Shown here one piece after another: positions 8,183-16,406 of a DNA stretch of 64,000 nt. The translations under genes and the position numbers were made by a program. The notes beneath the pieces are model-generated. The model had not been told where the DNA came from, ran no database searches, and worked only from the letters and a program-made list of their open reading frames with translations. The number at the start of each line of letters is the position of its first letter. The stretch's first letter is position 1. The DNA comes from Devosia sp. 67-54 (GTDB taxonomy: Bacteria; Pseudomonadota; Alphaproteobacteria; Rhizobiales; Devosiaceae): NCBI RefSeq assembly GCF_001899075.1, contig NZ_MKVA01000011.1:372001-436000 (forward strand). Reading direction: 5' to 3'.

Positions 8183-9242
8183 AGTTCGTGTCGAACAGCT
8201 CAGCCGCATGTATGCGGGAAGCTTCGGGCTCAAGAGCCTGTCGTTCAAGGCGCCGCCCGGTTCGTTCCTGACCCTGCTTGGTCCCTCCGGTTGCGGCAAG
8301 ACGACGACGCTGCGGTGTCTCGCCGGGCTGGCGCGGCCGGATACTGGTGCGGTGTGGTTCGGCGACCGGCAGGTCAATGGGCCCGGCGTCTTCGTGCCGC
8401 CGGAACGCCGCGATCTAGGAATGGTGTTTCAGTCATACGCGCTATGGCCGCATATGACGGTGCTCGACAATATCGCTTACGGGTTGCGCAGCCGCCGTGA
8501 GGCGAAGGCGTCGATCGGCGAGCGGGTGCGCCGCACCGCCGAACGGCTTGGTATCGAGCAATATCTCGAGCGTTATCCGGCGCAGCTCAGCGGCGGCCAG
8601 CAGCAGCGCGTCGCGCTCGCCCGCAGCCTGGTCTACGAACCGGACCTGCTGCTGCTCGACGAGCCGCTCAGCAATCTCGATGCGCGGCTGCGCCAGCAGA
8701 TGCTCGAGGAGTTTACCGACATGCAGCGCCGCCTCGGCGTGACCACGATCTATGTCACCCATGACCAGGAGGAGGCGCTGGTGATGTCCACCCAAGTGCT
8801 GCTGCTCGACAGGGGTGACCTGGTGCAGGCCGCTCCCCCGCAGGAGCTGTTCGACCATCCGCGCAATCGCTTCGCCGCCGAGTTCATGGGGGAAGCCAAT
8901 TTCTTCGCCGGGACGGTTGCAGAACAGGGCGACAGCCGCATGGTGGTGCGGACCGGCGTGGACGGCCTCAATATCGTTGCGCCGCCCCTTCCCGTGAGGC
9001 GCGGCGCCGACGTCACGGTCATGGTCAGGCCGCATCGCATCAATGTGCGCCGTCAGTCGGATGACCTGCCGAACGCCTGGCCGGCGACGGTCCGGCATTC
9101 GACCTTCAGCGGTGGGGTGACGGCGATCGACCTCGATCTCTTCGGCCAGCCGCTGCGCGCCACGGCGCTCGACGGCATTGCCGCCGGCGAGAAAGTCTGG
9201 GTCAGCGTCGATCCGCAGAACGTGGTGATCCTCGATGCCTGA
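8172..9242 (+). CDS. ABC transporter ATP-binding protein (PotA/FbpC type)
   Basis: This 356-residue ATPase energises the importer encoded around it. Walker A GPSGCGKTT is at residues 37-45, the Q-loop in VFQSYALWPHMT at about 85-96, signature LSGGQQQR at 139-146 and Walker B LLLLDEP at 159-165. A C-terminal TOBE-like domain (about 280-356, FSGGVTAIDLDLFGQPL) completes the usual length for this subgroup. It overlaps the permease gene upstream and the SDR gene downstream, which indicates tight co-translation. Confidence 0.92.
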   Translation: MSLEVRVEQLSRMYAGSFGLKSLSFKAPPGSFLTLLGPSGCGKTTTLRCLAGLARPDTGAVWFGDRQVNGPGVFVPPERRDLGMVFQSYALWPHMTVLDNIAYGLRSRREAKASIGERVRRTAERLGIEQYLERYPAQLSGGQQQRVALARSLVYEPDLLLLDEPLSNLDARLRQQMLEEFTDMQRRLGVTTIYVTHDQEEALVMSTQVLLLDRGDLVQAAPPQELFDHPRNRFAAEFMGEANFFAGTVAEQGDSRMVVRTGVDGLNIVAPPLPVRRGADVTVMVRPHRINVRRQSDDLPNAWPATVRHSTFSGGVTAIDLDLFGQPLRATALDGIAAGEKVWVSVDPQNVVILDA

Positions 9243-10041
9243 GCGGACGACGAATTCTCCCGAGCCGACAGCCGGATTGCCCAGGCTGGCGAACAAGCGA
9301 GCCCTGGTGAACGGCTCGAGCCGCGGGATCGGCCGGGCGATTGCCGAACGGCTCGCAAGCGAGGGCGCCCGGGTGGTCGTCACCTACAATGCGCACAAGG
9401 ACGAAGCCGAGGCGGTGGTGGCCGGTATTGCGATGCGGCACGGCGAGGCGACTGCCATCAAGGCGGACACCAGCTCGGAATCCGACGTCGATCGCCTGAT
9501 CGGGCACACCATCGACACTCTTGGTGGCCTCGATATCTTCGTCAACAATGCCGGGGTGATGAGCTTGCCGGGCTTTTTCGACGTCACCAAGACGCAGTGG
9601 GATCGTACGCTCGCCATCAACCTCTCCGGCTGCTTTCTGGCCGGCCAGAAGGTGGCCCGGCAGATGCTCCAGCAGGGCGGCGGCGGCGCCATTGTCAACA
9701 TCAGTTCCGGCGGCGCCTTTGCCGCTTCGCCGGGCATGACCGCCTACAAGGTGTCCAAGGCCGGCGTGGAGATGCTGACGCGGCTGATGGCTCTCGAGCT
9801 CGCGCCTTACGGCGTGCGCGTCAACTCGATCGCACCCGGCCTGATCGCCACCGACATCAACAAGGATCGACTCGCGGACGAGGGCTATCGGGGCAAGCGG
9901 CTCAGTCAGATCCCGATGCGGGTCATCGGCGAGCCGGACGATATTGCGGCAGGGGTTCTGTATCTCGTTTCGGACGAGGCGAGACTGGTGTCTGGCGCCT
10001 GCCTCAGGATCGACGGCGGGCGGGCGGCCCTGACGCGCTAG
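9235..10041 (+). CDS. short-chain dehydrogenase/reductase
   Basis: The 268-residue protein has the classical SDR layout: NGSSRGIG at 26-33 for the nucleotide, NNAG at 104-107, and the catalytic serine (NISS, 157-158), Tyr171 and Lys175 in YKVSK. The first glycine-motif residue is N rather than T, a tolerated variant. The substrate cannot be read from sequence; relatives oxidise sugars, sugar acids or 3-oxoacyl groups. The start overlaps the end of the ABC ATPase gene, so it belongs to the same operon and probably acts on the imported compound. Confidence 0.88.
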   Translation: MPERTTNSPEPTAGLPRLANKRALVNGSSRGIGRAIAERLASEGARVVVTYNAHKDEAEAVVAGIAMRHGEATAIKADTSSESDVDRLIGHTIDTLGGLDIFVNNAGVMSLPGFFDVTKTQWDRTLAINLSGCFLAGQKVARQMLQQGGGGAIVNISSGGAFAASPGMTAYKVSKAGVEMLTRLMALELAPYGVRVNSIAPGLIATDINKDRLADEGYRGKRLSQIPMRVIGEPDDIAAGVLYLVSDEARLVSGACLRIDGGRAALTR

Positions 10042-10150
10042 AGAACAGCGCTCCAATCGAGAAGCTGTAGAGCCACTCCGGGCTCGATCGACTTAACGAC
10101 CGGACGGGGAACTGCCCGGGCAGCCTTCAGTCACTTGCATGAGGAAAAAC

Positions 10151-10894
10151 ATGAACGAGCACAGCAAACCCGCAACCCCGATGCCGGCCAAGCCCGACTG
10201 GCCGGGTCTCTATCCCGTTGTCGGCAAGAAGATCGTCAGGACGTTCGACCGCCCGAAACAGGAGATCGTGGATGTCTTCAAGGACTTCTTCCTGCCCGAC
10301 GTGGCCGGCCGGGTCGGCCCGATGTACACCATGAGCTACACGATCCGCCCGGGCTATTCGCCGATGCCTACCCTGGTCGGCACGGCCTGCACGGTAAAGG
10401 TGCAGCCGGGCGACAATCTGATGGTCAAGAAGGCCATCTACATGGCCCAGCCGGGCGACGTGATCGTCATCGATGCCCGCGGGCACATGGAGTGGTGCCT
10501 GGGCGGTGGCGAGATGATCATGGTCGCCAAGTCGCGTGGCGTGGCCGGCATCGTCGTCGATGGCGCCTATCGCGATCTCGACCAGATCGAGGAGCTTGGC
10601 TTCCCGATCTTCCTCAAGGGCATTTCGCCGGCGACGGGACCCAAGCAGGGGCCCGGCGAGCTGAATACCACCGTGTGCTGCGGCGGCGTCATCGTCAAGC
10701 CCGGCGACATCATCATGGGCGACCGCGAAGGCGTGATCGTGATCCCGCAGGAATATGCGCAGCGGGTAATCGACGAGGTGCGCAAGGTTCCCGAAAAGAC
10801 GATGGATTTCATCCTCAACGAGGACCGCGGCCGGCATGCCTATTTCGATGAGCTGCTGGCTTCGTACGAGTTCGACATCGTCGAGAAAGCCTAG
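10151..10894 (+). CDS. RraA-family lyase/aldolase-like protein
   Basis: The 247-residue product matches the RraA/HMG-aldolase fold: PTLVGTACTVK near residue 75, GDVIVIDARGHMEWCLGGGE around 108-125, and the family segment GVAGIVVDGAYRDLDQI around 133-150 that carries the conserved D/R residues. Many members are divalent-metal 4-hydroxy-4-methyl-2-oxoglutarate aldolases or oxaloacetate decarboxylases rather than RNase E regulators. I start at ATG 10151 because GAGGAA sits five bases upstream. Its position between transporter and SDR genes argues for a catabolic lyase. Confidence 0.85.
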   Translation: MNEHSKPATPMPAKPDWPGLYPVVGKKIVRTFDRPKQEIVDVFKDFFLPDVAGRVGPMYTMSYTIRPGYSPMPTLVGTACTVKVQPGDNLMVKKAIYMAQPGDVIVIDARGHMEWCLGGGEMIMVAKSRGVAGIVVDGAYRDLDQIEELGFPIFLKGISPATGPKQGPGELNTTVCCGGVIVKPGDIIMGDREGVIVIPQEYAQRVIDEVRKVPEKTMDFILNEDRGRHAYFDELLASYEFDIVEKA

Positions 10895-10989
10895 CCGTTG
10901 TCACAGCGGGGATGGCGGCCGACCGGCGGCCATCCCGTTATCGCCGCAAGGCAGAAGCATGCAAATCACTCTAATGCAGGAGGAAAACC

Positions 10990-12060
10990 ATGTTGATGTG
11001 TGGAGGAGCAGTCCAGCTCAAGCGGTGGAGCGCCGGCTGGGCTACAGCGTTGGTCCTGACGTTTGGAACGATCGGAGCGGTCGAGGCGCAGACGGTGCCG
11101 CCCGTGTCGTCCGATCTCGCCGGCAAAGGCGCGGCCGACGGCACCGTCGTCATCTATTCGTCGCAGACCACGCAGTTCCTTGACGGCCTCGTCGGAAATT
11201 TCAAGGCCGCCTATCCGGACGTGAAGATGCAATATCTCAAGGACAGCTCGTCCGGCATCGCCGAGCGGCTTCTGTCGGAAGAGGCCGCGGGCGTCCATAC
11301 CGCCGACGTCTATATCGCGTGGTGGGATACGGTGAGCCGCGTTATCGATGCCGGCGATACCGTGAGCTACACCCCCGAGCAGGCCAGCGCCTACGACGCG
11401 AGCCTGAGCGATCCCAAGGGCAACTGGCATATCGTCGGCTTCAATCCGCTGCTCATCGGCTACAACACGCAGTCGGTCGCCGAGGCCGATGTGCCCAAGA
11501 CCTGGCAGGATCTGCTCGATCCCAAATGGTCTGACAAAATCGGGACCTACGACCCGCGCATCGGCGGCGGCGCCTATGCCTACTATTATGGTATGTGGAA
11601 GCTCTATGGCGACGACTACTTCACCAGGCTCGCCGCCAACAAGCCGTTTGTGCAAGGCGCCAGTGCCGCGCTTGCCTCGGCCGTGGGCTCGGGTCAGCTA
11701 TCGCTGGCGTCGATCGGCTACACCGGCTGGTCGTCGCTGCTCGGCGAAGCGCCGATCGCGCTGATCATGCCCTCGGACGGGGTGCCAATGATGGATATGA
11801 TGGTGTCCATCGTGAAGGATGCGCCGCATGCCAATGCCGCCAAGCTATTCGTCTCATGGCTGATGAGCGAAGCCGGGCAGAAGGCCATTCCGAACAATGA
11901 ATCGGCCATCTACGCCGCCCTGCCGAGCATCGCGCCGCCGGCCGGCGTGCCGCCTTTGTCCGAGATCAAGCGGGTGCCGATCGACTACGCCGAGTACATC
12001 TCGCAGGCCGACGCCATTACGAAGAAGGCGTCGGAAGCCTTTGGGCTCAGCACCGATTGA
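10990..12060 (+). CDS. ABC transporter substrate-binding protein (Fe3+/putrescine-type fold)
   Basis: The 356-residue periplasmic protein starts after a strong GCAGGAGG site. Residues 1-34 form a signal peptide (hydrophobic WATALVLTFGTIGAVEA, cleavage after VEA). The mature part begins GTVVIYSSQTTQFLDGLVGNF and contains TWQDLLDPKWSDKIG, hallmarks of the FbpA-like class of binding proteins. It supplies ligand to the fused permease and ATPase encoded upstream. The family includes iron, thiamine, phosphonate and organic-acid binders; the ligand here is unknown. Confidence 0.88.
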   Translation: MLMCGGAVQLKRWSAGWATALVLTFGTIGAVEAQTVPPVSSDLAGKGAADGTVVIYSSQTTQFLDGLVGNFKAAYPDVKMQYLKDSSSGIAERLLSEEAAGVHTADVYIAWWDTVSRVIDAGDTVSYTPEQASAYDASLSDPKGNWHIVGFNPLLIGYNTQSVAEADVPKTWQDLLDPKWSDKIGTYDPRIGGGAYAYYYGMWKLYGDDYFTRLAANKPFVQGASAALASAVGSGQLSLASIGYTGWSSLLGEAPIALIMPSDGVPMMDMMVSIVKDAPHANAAKLFVSWLMSEAGQKAIPNNESAIYAALPSIAPPAGVPPLSEIKRVPIDYAEYISQADAITKKASEAFGLSTD

Positions 12061-12123
12061 AACCGTCGGGCCCGGCTACGCGCCGGGCCCGGCCTGTTGC
12101 CGTCAAGATCATCGGAGCATGAC

Positions 12124-12909
12124 GTGAACCTCGGAATTGAAGGCAAGACTGCGCTGGTTCTCGCCGGTGCCGGTGGACTTGGCCGTGCCATCGCGTTGTC
12201 TCTGGCCGAAGAGGGAGCCAATATCGCGCTGGCGGACGCCGACGAAACCGCTCTTGCAGCCGTGCTGCCGGCCATCGGGACAGCCGGCACGAAGCTGATG
12301 GCGCTGCCGTGGCGGCTCGGCGATTTGTCCGTGATAGACGCCAACATCGAGCGCATCGAGCGCGAGATCGGCTCCGTCGATATTGTGGTCAACATCACCG
12401 GCGGCCCGCCGCCGACGCCCGCGATCGACCAAGAGCCGGGACTGTGGCGCCGGCATTTCGATGAGATGGTGCTCTCCATTATCGCTGTTGCCGACCGCGT
12501 ATTGCCGGCGATGCGGCAGCGTAAATGGGGCCGCATCATCACCAGCACCTCGTCGGGGGTGATCGCGCCGATCCCGAACCTGGCAATTTCGAACGCGCTG
12601 CGGCTTGCGTTGGTCGGGTGGTCGAAATCGCTGGCGCGCGAGATCGCCGCCGAGGGCGTTACGGCCAACATCGTGGTTCCCGGCCGCATCTCCACCGGCC
12701 GCATTCGCTTCCTCGACGAAGAAAAGGCCAGGCGCGAAGGCAAAGCCGTCGCCGAGATCATGGCCGCCAGCACGTCGGCCATTCCCATGGCGCGCTACGG
12801 CGATCCCGACGAATATGCGGCCGTCGTCACGTTTCTCGCCAGCCAGCTTGCCTCCTATGTCACCGGCACCGTGATCCGCGTCGATGGTGGACTGGTCGCC
12901 AGTATTTGA
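12124..12909 (+). CDS. SDR-family protein lacking the catalytic tyrosine
   Basis: The 261-residue protein starts at GTG 12124, with CGGAG eight bases upstream. It has the Rossmann motif AGAGGLG (14-20) and ends with the usual SDR tail (YVTGTVIRVDGG). At the active site the serine is present (STSSG), but where classical SDRs have YxxxK the sequence reads PNLAISNALR, with no tyrosine and no lysine. It therefore belongs to a divergent SDR group whose chemistry may differ, or it may be non-catalytic. It is the last gene of the operon. Confidence 0.82.
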   Translation: MNLGIEGKTALVLAGAGGLGRAIALSLAEEGANIALADADETALAAVLPAIGTAGTKLMALPWRLGDLSVIDANIERIEREIGSVDIVVNITGGPPPTPAIDQEPGLWRRHFDEMVLSIIAVADRVLPAMRQRKWGRIITSTSSGVIAPIPNLAISNALRLALVGWSKSLAREIAAEGVTANIVVPGRISTGRIRFLDEEKARREGKAVAEIMAASTSAIPMARYGDPDEYAAVVTFLASQLASYVTGTVIRVDGGLVASI

Positions 12910-13151
12910 GTCTGCACGAACATGCGATCCGCGAAACCGCCTATCTGTTGCTAGCTGTTCCAATGCAGTCGGAATCTGATGCGGATTGGCGCGACCGTGC
13001 CGCAAGGACGAACGTACATCCGTTGACGAGCAACTTCGCCACGCACAAGATCCCTAAGATCAACGCCTGGCCGGCGCACGCCAGCATTGGCATGTCCACT
13101 TCGCTCCCTCCTCGGCGAGTTGGATTGGCCAGACAGAGGTAGTTTGCGAAG

Positions 13152-14153
13152 CTAACGCGCAAGCAACTGCAACGAGATGCGCACCGTTCCAATGCGGACC
13201 TCGATCTGACATCGCCACCCTTCATCGACCCGCACAACGAGGATGCTGGACTCTTCCGACAGGTCAAATCTGTCGACGAAGACCCTCACTTCCACCAAGC
13301 GCTTCAACGAGGACTGCTTCGGCGGTAGGCAACTGACCGCGCTGGGGTGGGGTAGGATCAGAAGCTTTGGAATATTGACGACCGAGGCAGGAACGCCGTG
13401 GCGGTGCTCCATCGATGCTAAGGAGGCCACAGGATAGGCATGTGGCTCGAGCTCAACGAGGAGCTGCTTGGTTGCCTGTTCTGGGTCGACATTGAGATCC
13501 TGCTTAAGTCGGGCCGCGTATCTGTTGAACAGCGTGCGGGGACCAGGTGTGCTATTCGAGGAGGCAGACGCGATCATCCTTTCGCGTAGAATTGCCTCAT
13601 CATAGGGGGCCTCCTCCTGGGCGCGCTGCAGGGCTCGCTCACCGATCTCTCCACCGACGCTCCGGGCTCCGGCTAGGGCCAAGGTCACGAACCGATCTCG
13701 CAGGGTCAAACGCTTCGAGTAAAGCCATGATTCGAGGGACTCTGGGACCGGATCGAGATCGGCCAGGAGGTCCCCGACGTAGAGCTCGAGCAGCCAGCGC
13801 AGCTCTGCCGCCGTTTGAGGTTCGTCTAGAGATTGGAACAGCAGCACGTCCGATGTGAGGGTTCCGCCATCCCGGGTCAGCATGTGTTCCGCCGACTGGA
13901 AGAGCTTGAGCCCGGCTCGCTCTTCCCACAATCGTGTGCGGCGGAGTGTTTCTCGCAGATTTCCCGCAGCTCGCGTCTCGCCGACCTCGCCCCAAAGGCT
14001 CAGAGCAACCGAAGCGCGATCCAATGCGCGACCGGGCTCCAAATCCAATAGAGCCGCCGCCACCAAGGCCATTCTTGGAGGTATTCCACTATCTGGGCCC
14101 GGAGCGCGCCCTGGTCCGAAGAGCTTTAGCAAGGTCCCTCTCGCTCGTAGCAA
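13152..14153 (-). CDS. SARP/BTAD-type transcriptional regulator, possibly truncated
   Basis: The 333-residue frame begins with a winged-helix-like region (LLKLFGPGRAPGP, VALSLWGEVGETRAAGNLRETLRRTRLW, residues about 8-80). A bacterial transcriptional activation domain follows (about 95-245, ending in LFNRYAARLKQDLNVDPEQATKQLL). This is the SARP arrangement. The last 80 residues do not continue convincingly into the longer C-terminal half found in many proteobacterial relatives, so the 3' end may be degenerate. The start is TTG 14153 without a clear ribosome site. The 240 bases between it and the SDR gene hold nothing I recognise. Confidence 0.6.
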   Translation of the reverse strand: MLRARGTLLKLFGPGRAPGPDSGIPPRMALVAAALLDLEPGRALDRASVALSLWGEVGETRAAGNLRETLRRTRLWEERAGLKLFQSAEHMLTRDGGTLTSDVLLFQSLDEPQTAAELRWLLELYVGDLLADLDPVPESLESWLYSKRLTLRDRFVTLALAGARSVGGEIGERALQRAQEEAPYDEAILRERMIASASSNSTPGPRTLFNRYAARLKQDLNVDPEQATKQLLVELEPHAYPVASLASMEHRHGVPASVVNIPKLLILPHPSAVSCLPPKQSSLKRLVEVRVFVDRFDLSEESSILVVRVDEGWRCQIEVRIGTVRISLQLLAR

Positions 14154-14947
14154 AGCCGCCGCTGGCGGCCTCGTGCCTACGCGACCTTAGGCTTTTGCAT
14201 TCGGAATGCCAGACTCTTGGGCTTCATCCGAGGAGACAAATCCCCTTGCGTTTGTCGCCGGTCGGCGCAGGCTAGTTGGTACAAATACTGATAGGATACT
14301 CTTGCTCGTAACGCCAAGCGTTTCAGCAGCGTTCCAACGTCATTCACTAAGTCTGAGAAAGACCCTGACGGTGTGATGCAAGGGCCCAAACCTGTCCAGG
14401 ATCGCTAGTGTTTTGTAGGCCGCCGGCAGTGCGAAGTGAGCCGGCAGCGGCCGGTTCGCCGGATCGGCAAGCCCACAAAGGGTAACACCAGTCGCGTGAT
14501 GAGATCGTAGAGCGCCGTGACATGCCATCGACGCGATGTGGTCGCCGCTCGCCTTGACGACTTTTATGATGTTGTCCTGCGACGACGGGCGAGCTTTGAA
14601 ACTTGGGCACTTACAGACCACACAACGGTAGCAGCTATAGTCGGTGCGGCTGCCTCTTGCGGACAGTAGTACGTAAAAGCCCTAATGTCATTTGACGGTA
14701 GAGCGGCGTTGCAGATGCGAGCTGGATCGTCGAAGTAATTTGCAGCCGATTTTCTGATCATTCGGTGATTGACGGGTCTAGGGCATCGTGACAGCGTAGT
14801 GATCGATTTGAAGACTAAGTAATTGCGTTGCGGCTCCGGGCGGGTCGAATCCCAGAACCTCGATGCGTGAAAGACGCCTTTCGGTGTACCGGAAGGTGAG
14901 GGGCTTGTTGCGGCCTATAGCTCAGAGTTGTGGCTGAGGGGGCAGTG
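14154..14947. other. non-coding or degenerate stretch
   Basis: About 800 bases without a supportable gene. GC content falls relative to the chromosome and short open frames occur on both strands, but none has a convincing start, ribosome site or family pattern. It sits inside the decaying insert between 12.9 and 18.9 kb. Confidence 0.4.
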
Positions 14948-15486
14948 ATGGCGGACGTTGCGGAGATCGTGCCGGAGGAGGCGCCGCGTGCCGAAGGTTA
15001 GCTCGGTGGGAGCGAGCTCAAGGTTATTCGGGCGACGCGGATCGCGGAGATCACTGAAATCCGCGACATCGCACATGAGTTTCATGCCGAGAGCCGCTAT
15101 GCACATCTGCCGTTTTCTGGGGAGAAGTTCGCGCTTCTGCAGCAACTCGGTTCTTCGGCTGGAGGAAAATCTGGCGCTCTATGTGCAGCATCACGGCCGG
15201 ACTATGGGCGTTCTGACCGCTGGTACCGGCGACTACTACCTGAGTGAGGGTGGACGCTTGGTCACCTCTACGTCATGTATGTCTCTGCCGGCATTCGAGA
15301 GACTCTTCTTGGCGGCAAGATCGGCATTCGCATGATCTGGATGGTGAGTAATTGGTGCGCGGGCAAAAGGCGGAGGAGCTGCATGTTCACTCGACGTCTG
15401 GAATCGCGCCGGAGCGAGCGGACAGACTGTTGCATCGGCTAGGTTTTGCGACGTCCGGCGGCAACTATGCGGTCTCTCTTCGATAG
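14948..15486 (+). pseudogene. GNAT acetyltransferase, multiply frameshifted
   Basis: Read across frames, the stretch encodes a GNAT protein. MADVAEIVPEEAPRAEG ends in a stop. Then come IAEITEIRDIAHEFHAESRY and LPFSGEKFALLQQL, followed in another frame by LALYVQHHGRTMGVLTAG. After further shifts the conserved C-terminus SGIAPERADRLLHRLGFATS precedes GGNYAVSLR and a stop. At least one nonsense change and several frameshifts are needed, so it is dead. The pattern resembles small GNAT proteins encoded in alphaproteobacterial prophages. Confidence 0.7.
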
Positions 15487-15539
15487 ACGAGCGACAAAGC
15501 AGACCGAAGTCGCACAGGATCGGAAGGAGGTTCCAATCG

Positions 15540-16385
15540 ATGGACGATGAAACCATTGGTCGCCGATCTATGGCAATTGTGAAAGTGGCCGCATTGGCAC
15601 CGGGTCTTGTTTGGATTCGAACAGTCCTTGGAACTAGACGGCTCAAGACCTGCCTAGTCCGAGCTTTGGGCATTGCACGAGGAACTTTGAGTTGCATCAT
15701 TTTCTGGTTTGGACTCGCAAGCGGTGCGTTTGCGGCGGACGACGGGGCCGCGCCACCCGAGGCGGTAGATCAGTACCAACAGTACGCGCGGCAACTATCC
15801 GAGTTTGTAGCGTACAATGTCGCTCATATTCGCGTCGGTCCTTTTTTGCGATCGGCTCCGGTCTTTGGCTTTTCACAGCTCAAGGGAATTACTGGCGATG
15901 AACTGACGGTCGTTAAGCGCAACTTGAGAAATTTTGGGATTGATCTCTCGCCCTCTGGTGCGAAGCCAAACTTCCTTTTCGTCACACCCGCCACCGCTGA
16001 TGAATTGCGTGGCATGTTGGTAGACCTAGGTGTGCCAAGGGATCAGGCAGGTGTAGAGTGGTCGGTCTTTTTGCAGAAGCATGATGCATGCTTCCTACAA
16101 ACATTGGACGAGATGGGCGAGGGGCGCGGAGCGGTCGCTCTTGCCGTCGCTAGAGCAGGCGCGACGCTTCCAAAGCCGGCTGTCTGTCTTAATAATACCG
16201 TGTTGAACGCACTCGGCTTGTACAGGAGTCTGGAGCAGTTCGTTTCAATTGAACCAAACCCATTTACCCGCTCGGTTGACGAGGAGTTCATTGCTCGTGT
16301 CACTCACTGCAAGAAATTTTCTAAGTCTCCTGATGCAGTCGCGGATTGCGTGCAGGCATCCTATTCGTTGCCTCAGGGCCACTAG
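15540..16385 (+). CDS. exported hypothetical protein
   Basis: The 281-residue product starts at an ATG with a strong AAGGAGG site. It has an unusually long N-terminal region and a hydrophobic segment at about 48-65 (LSCIIFWFGLASGAFAADD) ending in AFA, which suggests an extended signal peptide. The mature part has a few cysteines (HDACFLQ, KPAVCLNN, THCKKF, ADCVQAS) that could form disulfides in the periplasm. The family is unknown to me. It is 21 bases upstream of the Hint exoprotein gene and may once have been a partner of it. Confidence 0.65.
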   Translation: MDDETIGRRSMAIVKVAALAPGLVWIRTVLGTRRLKTCLVRALGIARGTLSCIIFWFGLASGAFAADDGAAPPEAVDQYQQYARQLSEFVAYNVAHIRVGPFLRSAPVFGFSQLKGITGDELTVVKRNLRNFGIDLSPSGAKPNFLFVTPATADELRGMLVDLGVPRDQAGVEWSVFLQKHDACFLQTLDEMGEGRGAVALAVARAGATLPKPAVCLNNTVLNALGLYRSLEQFVSIEPNPFTRSVDEEFIARVTHCKKFSKSPDAVADCVQASYSLPQGH

Positions 16386-16406
16386 CTATTAGAGGACAGT
16401 GCAAAA

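Noticed and set aside
14540-14600. Leftward frame with GDHIASMACHGALRS, similar to the MutL C-terminal ACHG motif
   Set aside because: Only about 20 residues match, the flanks do not, and no start or domain context supports a mutL fragment.
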